Source: Pogonophryne albipinna
Lineage: Eukaryota > Chordata > Actinopteri > Perciformes > Artedidraconidae
Assembly (NCBI GenBank): GCA_028583405.1
Contig: CM053243.1
Span: 35,987,420-36,051,419 of the forward strand
Direction of reading: 5' to 3'
Length of the DNA stretch: 64,000 bases
Shown here: piece after piece, positions 1 through 12,923 of the stretch
How the letters are laid out: every line of letters begins with the position of its first letter
How positions within the stretch are numbered: position 1 is the stretch's first letter
The notes under the pieces: model-generated
Databases searched by the model: none
Told to the model about the DNA's origin: nothing
The model's input: the letters and a program-made list of their open reading frames with translations, nothing else
Translations under genes and position numbers: made by a program

Positions 1-119
1 TTAATGACCCAGTGTGGCTCGAGTGTCTATTTAAACTCATAGCACAACTATAGAATAAATGAAAAGTTAAAAGCTACAATTGATATTTTTAGACATGCAC
101 AGCTGAGAGATTCAGTGAC

Positions 120-217
120 ATGGTTGTTGCTAAAAATGTCTTTCATTTTTTGTAAAGCACTTTGAATTGCCTTGTGTTGAAAAGTGCTATATAAATAGCC
201 TTGCCTTGCCTTGCCTA
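120..217 (+). repeat. 3' end fragment of an L2-like LINE (family B)
   Basis: This stretch matches the 3' tail of the longer LINE that ends at 56,216. It shares the block with TTTGTAAAGCACTTTG, the GCTATATAAAT motif and a terminal run of TTGCC units. It is a 5'-truncated, non-coding copy, and it is the third copy of this tail in the window (the others end near 35,350 and 56,216). Family naming is by similarity within the window and by analogy to fish L2 elements. Confidence 0.7.
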
Positions 218-3200
218 AAGCCATGTCATTATAGCTTCAAATATTGCTGATGACACAATGAACTGCAGCAGTATGTATCTGCATGCAACAGAGCTGACCT
301 CATGTCACTGGTGTTCGAGCTCTTATAGAGCCACTTTTAGGGGGAAATTAGAGACACTTGGACCAAGCCTCTCATGTTGAATTTGGTTCAAGAGGTATTT
401 TGAAGTATATAAGTGTGGTAATTTAGATTTTGGTTCTTCACTCTTCCTCTCATACCTCTACTTCAGTTTCTCAAAATCCATGTATGTTATATTAATATGG
501 ACATCTTTGATAAAGCCTATTCCTGGGCAGAAGTGTGAATGACAAACAGCAAGAGGGAGCGAGATGCTAGTCTGTCGAATGGTAGAAAAAGTTGTAACCT
601 GACCTGAGTTGAATTCCAAGGCCAATTTTGCCAATTGATAGTGCTCGTGTTGAATTCAAGCTTTATCTTTACCGGTTTCAAAGACTCAGCGTTGTTTGAC
701 TGAGAGAGTAATTCAAGGTCATTGGGGTTGAAATGAGGTCTCTCTTGCTACGGCTTGGCCTGGGATTGCATCATCAGGGGGAGATTTGTGTTGAGTACAG
801 CCGCCCCGCAGCTATAATTCCCATGATTAGTGACAAATGAAATGGTGCACACTGCAGGCTTCTCATGCTCAGAAAGATAAAAGATATGCAATTCAACATT
901 GGTGAGGACGAGGATTATGTGTTGATGACCCACAATTCTGCTGACCTTTACCCTCAGGGGTCCAGATGACAGAAATGCTGATGTGTTGTGTGTTTATGTG
1001 TGACAGACTGCGCTGAGGTAGGTGTTTCTCGCAGTCTCATTGGATGTCTGTCTGATAGCTTTAACAGCTTTACATCTCACAATCTTGACAGGTAAGCATC
1101 TGTCAGATTCAGGGACAAAAACCTCTGCTGTTAAGCAGAGTAAGCGTGCATACAAATGTTTATATGGTATGCATATCTTTATGGAGGGACTTGATCGTGG
1201 GACTGTAGCAGTAGTGAAAGGTTTGCTACAGGTCTGATGAATAATCCAACTTTAAGTTTGTGTCCAACTGTGTGGGCAATCTGATACAAAAGCCTTTGAT
1301 AACCAACATTGACAGGAATGAGAAATAATGTATCAGTTTTAAAAGATACATTTTATACCTTATATTATATTCAAAAGCCTTTTTGGTGAAACATGAGAAC
1401 TTCAAGCTTATTCAAGACTATTCAATACCTGCAGATGCCGCTGTGATAAGGGAGACTAACTTGTGAGACACATAATTGAGTAACCTTGGTCATCTCTGAT
1501 TCAAGATGGTTATACATCTGCTGAAACTGGAAGCAACAGCATGCCAATAACCCCTAAGCTCATGATCAAAGAGGAGAAGAGGAAAACACAGGATCGATAA
1601 ACTTCCAGCAGGAGAACAACATATAGTGAAAAGTGTCTGAGAGGAGCCACTGTGATCTGTAGAGGAGGTGGGGGTGTAGAGAGGGTGATGGATCCTCACT
1701 TGGGGAGGTGACAGAGGCAGCGAGGGAGGAAGAGAAAAAGAGAGAGAGGTGTCTCGGGATGGAGGAGTAATCTTCGCGCTCGCTGATGAACGCTTCTCCT
1801 TGCCTCATACATCATCAGCAGGCGACAGCACCTCTGGACACCAGTCGATATCATCTGAGTTCCATGGCCATTTTTCTTCCTTCAAGTATCTCATACATAC
1901 GTTACAAAAGCGTCCCGGTATAAGGGAATGTAACAACACAAGGGAGGCCCATTTGTCTCAAGTGCAAAGCAACGTTAAACCACTTTTTATTCGGCCAGGA
2001 TCACAACATGGCAAATTAATCCAGTCTGCTGGTTTGGTACTTCCACCATAACAAGATCAATTTTTAAGTGGGTTCCTTGTTAGAAAAATAAAAAGCGTTC
2101 AATCACTTTCTCCAATAAGAGAATTTATCGCGGGGCATAAAACCAGGACTACCAAAAGTAAAACAAATGGGGCAGAGAGACTGGTCTATCCAGGTCTCAT
2201 TTGAAATGCCAGTTAAGCCTTCATCTAGAAAGCCCTTGGAAAATGAGGACAAGTTTCTGTGAGGAAACGGTTAGTGGAGTTTGTTCTCCTGAGTCCTGAC
2301 ACACTTCTAGCAGTCAACAAACAAAATACTTTTAGATGTTCTTTCTGTGACCGACACCTTTGTCCAGACTAGCATCTTGGTGGGTTGATTAGATAAGAGA
2401 TGCAACGCTTGAATTATCATGGTCAAAGCCCACAAACCAGCAGTCATTAATCATGTCAAAGCAAACCAGAAAATGCTTGGCAGTCAAAACCAATTGAGCC
2501 CCAGTCATTGTAATTTAAGGACAATGGATTCATCTTCATTTTGTTACGCTTACAGAGCATGAAGAACTCCTGGCTTCCAGATGTCGAGATCATCCTCCTC
2601 GTAAACATGAATTTTAGATGTTTTCATGTTTCAAGTCAAGCATATCTACAGCTCTGGAGACAATTAAGAGACCACTGCAACATTATCAGTTTCTCTGGTT
2701 TTACTATTTATAGGTGTGTGTTTGAGTAAAGTTAATGTTTTTTATTGTTATTCTATAAACTACTGACAACATTTCTCTGCGTTGGAATTCAACAGACACT
2801 GGAATGGAATGGCTGCCATACATGTAGAGATTGAGATTCAAGAAAAATGATTATCAGAATCTTGGGCTGTAAAATCTGTACAACGTAAAACATCCTCTAA
2901 TAATTGTAATATCGATTTTTAAAAGGGAAAATAACAGATACAAAAACCTAGAAAATCGAAGCAGAGTGGGGGCTTACTCTTGCAGACTGAATAGACTTGT
3001 TTTCTTCTTTGTCGATGATATCAACATTTTCCTAAACGGCTTGAAAAATTGAGGTTTCTCATCAAAATGCGTCTGTTCTGCACCGGTTTTTAATTTAAGA
3101 ACCAGCTATTTTCAAACAGTTGCACAACCTTTTCACTGGTGATTCAACCAGGATCATTTCATGCCCATGTAAACATTAAAAGGGCTCCCACTCTAGGTCA

Positions 3201-4195
3201 CCTATCATTGTCTATGCAGAAAATGTGTGGGACTTTTACCGCGAGAAAAAACTCCTTTCAATTTGTAATTCCATGTGTGGCGCATGTAGAGTTTACAGTA
3301 AATGGAGGTAAAGGAGAAGTGCAGAGTATCAGAACAGAAATACTGTATAAAAACAAAAACTACAAAGATATAAAGAAATGAAGAAGAGAAGCAGACTATC
3401 AACCAGTGTTTTCTGTAACTGGTTTTAAATAAGAGATTGGCAACTGTGTCAAAGCTCTACTGGAGAAGGACTTGGTGGATAAACGGTTTCTAAAAACACT
3501 GAGTGAGTGTCAATGTGCCCTCGGAGTGAACTGTGGAGCTAAACTGTCATTTGTATTCTGCTCACAGTAGTAGCAACACAGTAGCACCTTTACAGCCGCA
3601 ATTTAACAAATGGTCTCAGCAGCTCATTCTTTGTCCTTTTAAAGAATAGTGAGGACCAAAAGGTAATATTGCAAAAACACTTGTATTCACACATCATCAC
3701 ATTTCCATTGGTCTACATGTATAGCTCTGGAGGTGCTGTATTTCACACTGCATTTCAATGGGCTATTTCCCATGCTCCACTATAGGACTGTTATCACCCA
3801 TCGCCCAACAGTGAGATATGGTGCAGGCTTTATTGTATTTCCATGGAGCTGAGTGTTTCTCGGCTCCGGCGTAGTGTTATCTCAGGCAGCTTATGGTGAT
3901 CCTTCACTAGGACTTACTCCTCTCATCAATTTTGCCCGTCGCTCTGCTGAACCTTGCGCAATTCATTGGCTGGCAGTTGGGGCCGCCTCATTGGAAGTGA
4001 GCTCTGATTGGCCCAACTGTGTTCTTCATTAGAGAAGACGTGGACAGTGGGCTGACCCTTGAAGGTTCCAGAGCATGTTGTGATAAATGGGCTTTTTCTT
4101 TTATGTCACATCAACCGATCATATACTGTACAAATGCATGCACACACAGAAGCTCGTACATGCATACATGCATGCATATAAACATACACACAAAC
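218..4195. other. Non-coding, probable nav2 intron 1
   Basis: I see no exon with good splice sites and no long conserved reading frame. Short open frames here do not resemble known proteins. The sequence is AT-rich with simple CA and CATG runs near 4,140-4,190, plus one interspersed-repeat fragment listed separately. Assignment to the first intron of nav2 is inferred from the nav2 exon at 27,800-27,880 on the minus strand, which is transcribed leftward through this stretch. Confidence 0.45.
2648..2800 (+). repeat. Interspersed repeat fragment common in fish
   Basis: A block containing ACAGCTCTGGAGACAATTAA, then GACCACTGCAACATTATCAG, TTTACTATTTATAGG and CTACTGACAACATTTCTC looks like a repeat I remember from many fish genomes. 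I cannot name its class with certainty. No terminal repeats are visible here, so it is probably a fragment. Confidence 0.4.
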
Positions 4196-4206
4196 AGTTA
4201 AAGCCA

Positions 4207-5782
4207 GGGTTCATACACTTTTTCACCAATGATTTTCAATGACTTTTCCATGACTTCTCAATGACCTTTACCTAATTTTCCATGACCAAAAAAAAAATGA
4301 CCACTGAAAATGGTTTATTTTAACATGGAACAGGAAAATAAGGTCTGCATATGAAACATGTAGTGCCCATCTAAAACAAATCAAATAGTAGGCTTACTAG
4401 CTTCTACACGCTTAAAGCAACTGTAGTCAGGGATGCAAACTCATCAGGTATGAAAAAGGTGACAAGGATCCGATATATCCAAAATATAATATATAAAAGC
4501 ATTTATTTTAATTGTGTAGCAGTCAGTTTATAATTTTGGCAGCACTGTTGAGCATTTTGAAAATGTATTGTCATGCCTCTGTGCAAGGCTTAGTCTTTCT
4601 ATCTGTATAGCCACTGGTGTAAAGTAACTAAGTTCATAAACTCAACAAGTACTATACGTGGGTACAATTTTGAGATACTTGTACTTTATTTAAGTATTTC
4701 AATGTTTTGCTACTTTGTACTTCTACTCCTCGACAATTCAGAGGTAAATTGTGTACTTTTACTCCACTACATGTATTTAATACCTTTTAGTTACTTTACA
4801 GATCTGGATGAATGATGTGAAATATAATCAAGTGTTAAATCAGACTTTAGTTCCACCTGGAGTAAATCCACAAGCTACCCTGCAGTATACAAAGTCATTC
4901 AAACTAGCTGCACCTTTACCAGCTTTGAGAACACTTTAATGATCAATCATTATAAAACATATCATATTATTCTGAAATGGACCAATCTGCACAATCACTA
5001 CTTTTACTGTCGCTACTTTCACTATATTTTGATGAGAATACTTTTATACTTTGACTTGAGGAACATTTTGAATGCAGGGCTTTTACTGTGATAGAGTATT
5101 CCTACACTCTGGTACTTCTACTTTTACTCAAATACAAGATCTGAGTACTTCTACTTTTATTAAGTACAATATCTGAGTACTTCTACTTTTACTCTAGCAC
5201 AATATTTATACTTATACCACCTCTGTTTATAGCCTATGAAAAAAACAATTAGAAAACGAAGGCGAAAGCTAACGTTAGCAGATAGTGACAATGCTAGCTA
5301 GCTCAACGATTCCTTAAATGATATTGCGACAGAAAAACTTTTCAGTTCACATCACGCTCTGGCGCTCTGCTCTGAACATCTGAACGGCCCGTTCTAACAG
5401 CTGTTCACCAGCGGTGCAGTCTGTGCCACAGTGACTCCACACAGTTAACGAACGCACCGTAGATAATGTAGCTGACCCTCATCCCGGAGCAGCAGAGTTC
5501 AGCCGGCCCGACAGGCAGGAAGACTCGAGCACACAGCTCCCGCTTCATATATTAAAAAATAACACCATGCGCGTCATGATGGCACATAACAGCTCGCGAC
5601 CGCAGCTTATTTCGGCGATTAGATAAAAAGTAAATTATATTTGACGCAACTTTAGTTACATTTCCATAACTTTTCCAAAACTTTGGGAAAAATATTGTTT
5701 TCCATAACTTTTCCAGGGCCTGGAATTTGCATTTTGAATTTCCATGACTTTTCCAGGTTTTCAATGACCGTACGAACCCTGT
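4207..5782. mobile_element. Non-autonomous DNA transposon with CAGGGTTCRTAC ends (outer of a nested pair)
   Basis: The left end reads CAGGGTTCATACACTTTTTC and the right end is the inverse, closing with CGTACGAACCCTG. Both flanks show the direct repeat TAAAGC. Inside each end is a TCCATGACTTTTCC-type motif, repeated in inverted orientation (4,244-4,290 and 5,650-5,770). No transposase is encoded. It carries a second element at about 4,612-5,225. Terminal sequence and style suggest the hAT superfamily, but the target duplication is only clear over 6 bp. Confidence 0.7.
4612..5225. mobile_element. hAT-like MITE nested in the 4,207-5,782 element
   Basis: The ends read CACTGGTGTAAAGTAACTAA at the left and the inverse of CAGAGGTGGTATAAG at the right. 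The interior is rich in repeated GAGTACTTCTACTTTTA motifs, which is typical of a very common teleost MITE. Flanking 8-mers TGTATAGC (4,604-4,611) and TTTATAGC (5,226-5,233) look like an 8-bp target duplication with one change, as expected for hAT. It encodes no protein. Confidence 0.75.
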
Positions 5783-8700
5783 AAAGCAAAGTCCTCTGCT
5801 GTGAATACTGCATCATTTAAAAACTGCAGAAATAGCTGCCTGCAGGCTTGGGTCTTATATCCAAGTTAACCTTTAATCAAAAGTGCTTACAGTAGTCTAA
5901 ATTAAGATATGCAGCAACCAAACAGCCTCATTTGCATTCTGGATGAGGCAACATTTTTGGCAGGTGCGGAGCCCAGGCTGACCTTGATTTAAGGATCCAA
6001 ACGGAAACACAATCTGTGGGTACTCAGTAGGTACCCCATGAATCTTTGCAACTTAAAAAGTATTCCTGTGTGCTACTGCAGTTATGATAGAAACAAATAT
6101 ACTTTGCTTATGTGGTTTAACACGGAAAATAAGCTTAGCCTAATTGGCCAAGTTAAAAATAATCTGCACCTTCGCAGCTAGAAAAAGGTAATTTCCAGGC
6201 TGAGACGATACAAAATGACCTACAGAGAATAATGTCACACGTGACATATGATCTGTTGTTGTGTCAATAACAGCACAAGGTGTAATCTCTGAAGCAATAA
6301 TAGGTCCACAGTTAGCAATGGTTTGGTTTCCTGTGATATCATGTCGTATCTTGAATTGAAAGAGATACCAAAAACCTAATACAGCTAGACATTCAAACAA
6401 ATCAATTTGAGCTGTTAAGACCATCCTTACTTTACGGCCTAACACAACAACCTGTGTCAACTTGAAATATAAATTAAGCCTCCATCATAAACAACTGTTA
6501 TACCTCACAGTGATGGATGTAAGCCTCCACTTTGAACTGAAAGATTTCCAGAGTGAGAGACAGAGGGAGAGAAAGTGAGGGACGTAGAGAGAGACTGATT
6601 GTGTTTTGTTACAGAGTTACCAGCAGGATTCAGCTCTGCAGTTAAAACCACTGAGGCCCAGCAGATGTTGGAGAGGAAGCAGCAGGAATAGAAGGGCAGA
6701 AGATTTAAGGAAGGCCTTTTCTGAGTCATCTATAACACTGCACCAACACAGATGCACATAAAACAATCAAATTAGTACAATATGGTAGCTTTTCTCCAGC
6801 TTCTAATGCAGATAGACTCTGTGATAAGCCAATTGTTTAATAATACATACTTATCAAAAACTGCTTATGCAAATTGGATTATTTTAGATGGAGGAAATGT
6901 ATTAGCTTGTAGTAAAAGAAGATGGGTGGACACATGAGGCACGGTAAATGAAGAGTGGAAAATGATATTATTATTTATTAAAATCAGCAGGGATGTTGCT
7001 TTTTCTGTTCAATGGAACACACACACACACACACCATTTTTGTACACACTTCTACTGTCGAACTACTCAACCACTTCAAACACACACACACACATCTCCA
7101 AAACATGCTGCTTTTATGTGTCGGAGTGTGCGTCTTATCTGCTGCTCAACACTGCATCAAGGTACCGGCTCCTCTTCCTCCGAGGCACACACTATCACTC
7201 TGTTATCACTGCAGCTACAGGGGGTCTCCTTAGTGAAAAACCCTCACTTTCTCGCTGCTTCAGCCAACTGGCACCGCCTCCTGCTCTCCTGCAGCACCCC
7301 TTCCCCTCACCACTACATTCTGCAATCTCCACAGTTCAGCGAGCCAGGGAGGGCCGGTGTAAGAGCGTTAAGAGCTGTGTGCCAATAGCCGAAACAGCTG
7401 GAAGCAGAAGCTCAATGGGAGGGAGAACACAGGCAGCAAATTAACCCCCTGAACCAGACAACTCAAACAGCATTAAACCTGCTGGAGATGGTGGAAGAAT
7501 GGGCAGAAAAACACAGATAAACATTCACTGTTAACGCAATCAGGGTAACGGAGCAGCCCTGTAATCACCTCGACCCACATTCCCAGCCTCGGATTTTCGA
7601 GTAATCCTTTTCCCCCCAGCGAAGGAGACAAGAGAGATGGGGAGACAAGAGAGATGGGGAGACAAGGCGCCCAACAGCCAATAAATTAACATGTTTTGAC
7701 ATGCCGTATTCCTGTGTGTTTTGGATTGATCTTGTTTGAGGAGGAGCTGCTAATGTGTTCGTCTCTGCCTGACAGCTCAGAGCTGTAGATGGCTGTGCAT
7801 GAGAACAGAGAAGCTTTATATAGGGAAGTAGTTCATACAAATGAATTCGATTTAAGGTGGAGACATGCTTGAGATTCATATTTTACTATGTTGCAAATAT
7901 GTTTTGTTTGTGGTGGTCACAGCTTTAAATACTACACTTAAAAATGACAAAGCAGTATCATCTCTTCCCAGAAACAAAGTCCCTTTCACTTAATCCACAA
8001 ATATTGCTTTCACACACAATGCAGTGCATGTCTGAGATAAACTGCTCAGCCATTGTATGTGAATCCGTTCAGCCTTTTGGTTACTGTCCACTCTCACTGC
8101 CCTTTTTGCTACTTTTCACGAAAACAAACGTACACCTTCACTTGATCTTCATTTCAAATGTCAGCCTTTTAGGGTGCCAAAGAGTGGGGATTGTTTTTGT
8201 GGAACAACCAAGCAACCTTTAAAGCTGCTGGTAACAGCTATAAAAATTGAATTGGGGTGATCAGAGTCTCTCCTACGAAAACACACAAAGCCTTTTGGTG
8301 TCAGCCTGTTCTGTACACTAAGTGATTGTTGTCTTTTTAAGATGGTGGAGAAAAGAGTTTGCTCTGCCCATTTTGACACCTGTATACAGTATATGCAACT
8401 GCAGACCTCCATATCTGATCTTCTGAAAGACTTATTCCACTTTCAGACTGATCAAATGTCTGAGCACATCCACACCCCTGCTAAGACAGAGTGGAAAACT
8501 GAGCGAGACGACAGTTACGAGCGACCACATTGAAAAAGAAAGACAGGAGAACTGATTGTTTTTCCAGAATCTGTCACTCATTGGTTTCCGGCCGCAGTTT
8601 GGGCAGGCAATTCAGGACGCATCTTCTCAAAAGATTAAATATTTTCAACTTTTGTCACCTCTGGCAAAGGCACATAAAATCACAGTGCTGCTCTGCCCCA

Positions 8701-9738
8701 ACTCAAAACGAGTGCCACATGAGTCACAGTCTCTAACAAACTAACAGGACAAAGAGTTAAAAAGGCATTTCTCCTGAGTGAAGCATCTGAGTGTGAACTG
8801 GCATTAAGGGCCCTGAGGTTGACTCCTATTACAAAGACAGATTGGTGCAGACAGACCTGGAGAAGAAAACTGTCAACAGGCAGACAGACAGACAGGGAGT
8901 CTATTCCCCTCTCTCTTCCTGGATAAATATTTGATCAGCGGAACTCTGATGGGTATTGATTAGAGCCTTTATCCGCTCCTTATCGATCCCTACTGACTGT
9001 GATCACTGTTTAGATGAACACACTCACACTCCTGGTACCTCTGAATGTCAAATCAGAATGAAAGGTTAAAGGCTTAAAGCATCTTCCTTCACTAAAGTGT
9101 TTTCTAATGAGATGATTGTAAGGTTGTTCAAAGAGCAGTTCTGTAAAGCACTGACAACATAGATAAAGGAAAAGATGTGTTTCAGGGTGTGTGTTTGTGT
9201 ACCACAAATGCCCTGTGGTGTATATAAGTAGCCACTATCGGGTTACAGTGCTTTCCCACTCTTGGGCTATTACACTCCCCCTCAGAGTACTATTAACGGC
9301 TGAGATTACATTACTGAGACGTCCTTGGGCTCAATGTCGGGTGACCCCTGCTGTAGTACCACTGCCTTCAAAAATGATGGGAACTACCACCCTAACACAG
9401 ATGTGTGTGTGTATGTTGGGCTTTAAATGGGAAACACTTTTTGTCTTGTTTGCCACTTTAATCCGATCATACCACTATAATAACATTGTGATGCAAGGTG
9501 AAACACATAATCTGACCTGACACGACAGTAAAAATCAAATAAAGCCTGAAACGGCTCCACAGTGACACTCAGATTTTAAAAGAAAAAAAGCAATGTGTTA
9601 GAAAAAGACAAGGAAGGGACTGCATTGATGTTGGTACAACTGGCCGGCTCTGTTGTGATTGGTCAACGACTAACAATTGAACCTTCGCCTATCACGTACA
9701 ATGTGTTGGAGCGCTAGCCAACAGAAGCACAAGTGTTA
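5783..9738. other. Non-coding, probable nav2 intron 1
   Basis: No recognisable exon or RNA gene. It contains a short CA-repeat pair (about 7,018-7,034 and 7,081-7,094) and a small GGGGAGACAAGAGAGAT tandem repeat (7,621-7,660). The longest open frame (6,962-7,444) is built partly on the CA repeats and has no recognisable domain. Confidence 0.5.
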
Positions 9739-9746
9739 CTTAGTGT

Positions 9747-10434
9747 TAGTGATGTCCCGATCACCTTTTTTTGCTCCCGATCCGATTCCGATCATTTGAT
9801 TTTGACAATCTGCCGATACCAATGCATTAAGAGAAAAAAAAGGTAACAGATAACGACTGGTCATCCAACGCGATGAATTCAGCTATCTTGGCTCTTATTT
9901 TTTTGGCCTTTTCACTGTTCTGGGGCAGTTTCTCTTTCCTTTTAAAAGTCTCTGAAAGTGTTGGTTGTTTCAGTGCCGTTACCTGAGTGGCCGCTGTGTA
10001 CTCGTCGTGTTGTTGTTGGTGTTTGTTTCTCAGGTGGCGTATTAGATTGGTCGTGTTGAACGTAGCTCTGTTCTTTCCACCACGCGGAACCTCCGCCTTG
10101 CAAACATTGCATCTGGCTGTTACACTGCCCTCGCTTTCAATTTTATAATATTTCCAAACTCCTGACATTTTCTCTGTCCCGACTCCCGAGTCACCAGCTG
10201 AACGTAGCCTCTTGTTAGCTTACTGCTACTATTAGACACTGCACCCTGCCCCACTCTGTTGCCAGATTTGAGAGAAATAAGCAACCAGGTCTATGAAAAC
10301 AAGCCCAAAAGAAGCAACACATAAATGATGTTGTGTAATTTTAAACCTAAACTTTTTTCTGCCGATTCCGATCTTTTGAAAATCACGTGATCGGCTCCGA
10401 CCCCCGATCACGTGATCGGATCGGGACATCTCTA
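9747..10434 (-). mobile_element. 688-bp hAT transposon derivative with perfect 8-bp target duplication
   Basis: The ends are TAGTGATGTCCCGATC at the left and the inverse of TAGAGATGTCCCGATCCGAT at the right. Both sides are flanked by CTTAGTGT (9,739-9,746 and 10,435-10,442), a perfect 8-bp duplication diagnostic of hAT-type insertion. Near the right end CACGTGATCGG-type sequence is itself palindromic. The element keeps only the start of a transposase (BED domain, listed separately); the catalytic region is absent, so it is an internally deleted copy that cannot move itself. Confidence 0.88.
9827..10168 (-). CDS. BED zinc-finger N-terminal fragment of a hAT transposase
   Basis: The frame opens with MSGVWKYYKIESEG and continues through CNVCKAEVPRGG, then NTTNLIRHLRNKH. 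The Cys-x2-Cys ... His-x4-His spacing is that of a BED-type zinc finger, the DNA-binding module at the N terminus of Ac/ZBED-like hAT transposases. A basic, polar tail follows and the frame stops after 113 codons, well short of a full transposase of several hundred residues. The catalytic RNase-H-like fold and C-terminal dimerisation region are missing. It lies inside the 688-bp element and has no visible promoter or introns. It could be expressed as a DNA-binding-only peptide, or be a dead remnant; the uninterrupted frame is suggestive only. Confidence 0.7.
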   Translation of the reverse strand: MSGVWKYYKIESEGSVTARCNVCKAEVPRGGKNRATFNTTNLIRHLRNKHQQQHDEYTAATQVTALKQPTLSETFKRKEKLPQNSEKAKKIRAKIAEFIALDDQSLSVTFFFS

Positions 10435-10442
10435 CTTAGTGT

Positions 10443-12915
10443 TACTTAGTCTTAGGGTTTTTGTGGCTCTTTTCCCCGTTTCACTTTGTTGTTTGTGGAT
10501 TTGCAACATTTAAAAAATATATACGTTTTAGAAACGCAAAGAAATGCCCCATCTGCTGATGTACGGATTTAACTCCAAGTCTCTGGGGTTACCCTGTGTC
10601 GATTGGAGCCAGTGATGTATCCTTCCCCTGCAACATCTCAAACACAATGTTATAACATGCATCCTGTCACCATTAATCCCTACCGAACCCCTACATGACC
10701 CAATCATTTCCAATAATCCTGCTTTCAGTTCTGATCTGTCAAAAGCATGACTCTCCACAATAGCTCATCACCTCAGGTCCCCTAAACAAATGAATATCAA
10801 TACCCCATCTCAAATACTGACAATTCACAGTTTTGCAGGTCATTGCGACAATTGAATTACGCCAAGGCAACCAGCCCAATCCATGCGTGAATCAATCAGA
10901 GGAAACCGCATCATATATGATTTCATTTGATTATACTGATTGGTTCTGACAGAGGGGAATATGCCCAGGCGAGGAGGGTACAATTAAAGGTAATTTAATT
11001 CCCAGGATGTGTTTACGTTCTGCTGTCATTACCGGCAAATCTGCTTTCAGATCCTCCGGGCAATATTCAATCCTACACAAGAACCTTCAGGCAACTATCA
11101 GACACAGAGTGATCCCGCCTACAGTTTGATTTATTTAGACCAAACCTTATTAAAAAAAAGTTTACTTTGCATCATTTTTTCTTTTTAGGTCACATATGTC
11201 CCTAAATACAAGCAAATATGGGGCAGTAGCATAGCAATTGACAGAATGACCACCTTTTCTCGACATTGTTCAACAGGCTTTTCTTGTATGTATACTTGCT
11301 TGTGTTGTTCTGAACAAAGACAGCAATCTGTGTGAAACACTAATTTCAGTTTAACCTGTAACTGGATGCTCAATTTACACAGATATACTGAGTCGACTAC
11401 TAAACACTAATGTCAGATTCTGTAGCGTAGCATACTGCAATCAAGGCAACACATTAATGTTATAAACTGGCATTGATGAATGTGTTATTGTACTGAATTG
11501 TAATGTACAAAATAGTTAAGTTAAGTAGGTGGCCCTTCATTAAAGTGTGGAACCCTACATTATTTTATATATTTGGCACTTGCACAAAACTCCATTTCAG
11601 CAGCTCATTAATTTGACTAACTGCTCCTGTCGTGCAGGATGGACTTTATCTTCTTCAGTGTTAATGCCAATTAAGAACAAATAAGACTGAAAGTGGGAGG
11701 CAATTGAGCATTGGAAGTCGACATCCATCCAATTATACCAATTAATCTATATTTTTTCTTGTAAATGGTTCGAATTGCATTAACATTCCTCACTCCAAAG
11801 TAACCGTGTTCTTGGCAGAGGTACATTTAAAAAGGCATTTCTTATTTATTTATCTTTTAAAATATTCCCACCTAAAAAGGGAAGACGCAAAAAAAGGTCT
11901 CAGCTCATGTTTTGCATCGCAACTTTACGCACAACTATCCAGTGTCTATGGCATCACAATCAGGCTTAATCAGGCTTTACCAATGGACACAATGTATCCC
12001 CTATCAAGCAAGAGAAATGCTGCCATTTCAATGTTGGGATGGCAAGGTAAAGGCCAGTAATCTATGGTGTTATAATTTAAACGCACACTTCATTATGTTG
12101 TAAATGAGAGTAATAGAGTCATTGTCCTTGTATAAATCAAGTGCTTTGATGTCTGTCTCAACACATCTTCGAGATGGCTTGGGAGAACCAGGTGCAGGTG
12201 ATCAAGTGTCCTTTTCTGGGTCCTTGATTCCAGGCAGGAGGCCACAGTCTGGGCTCAGCAGCTGTGTATACACCGTACCTGGATCAATAACAGCAGAGAG
12301 CCTGTATTGATTATGTTTGTAAGTGATACTAGAAAGGGGGAGGAGGAGGGAGGGTGGTGGTCTGGAACAGGGATACAGCCTTGTGGTGACCCTGGTAAGT
12401 TGGTGTGTGTGCGTGTGCTTGTGCGTGTTGCTATTGGGTGTACCTATTCTTTAACATGCCCTGGTCTGTCAGAGGGCAGAATGTCTAAAATGTGTGGCCA
12501 GATATGTGGTATTATTCAATAAAGGTTGACCCCTGGATTCCAAGGCTTCCATATGTCCCCCCCTGTGTCCTGGACTGACCCTTGCAACCGCCTTGTCTCA
12601 CTTCACCTCAAACAGGACCTTCGACTAATTAGCATCACAAGTTAACAACCCACACCAGTTTTGACATTCTGGATTATTTGCACTGTGTCTTGAGAGTTGT
12701 TATCGATTGTGAGCCGCATACATCACGATGCAAGATTGAGGCCTGAATGAAGAACTGTGCTGGTCTCATCTGTCAAGCTGTTGATCAATGATGGGATGAT
12801 CCATGAAAAGGCAGCAACGAGGATCATCTTACAAAATCTTAAACCTGTGGGCTCAAAGACCAACCCCCTAAAAGGTTCTTTGATTATTTATTTTGTATAC
12901 TCAACATGTTTGTTA
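10443..12915. other. Non-coding, probable nav2 intron 1
   Basis: I see no exon, RNA gene or clear transposon end here. Open frames are short and without recognisable motifs. The tract at 12,340-12,430 is G-rich with GT-rich runs, but shows no other structure. Confidence 0.45.
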
Positions 12916-12923
12916 CATTGGAT

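Noticed and set aside
6962..7444. 160-codon plus-strand frame and overlapping frames
   Set aside because: They start in CA-repeat sequence, are open in several overlapping frames at once, and show no domain, splice context or recognisable homology.
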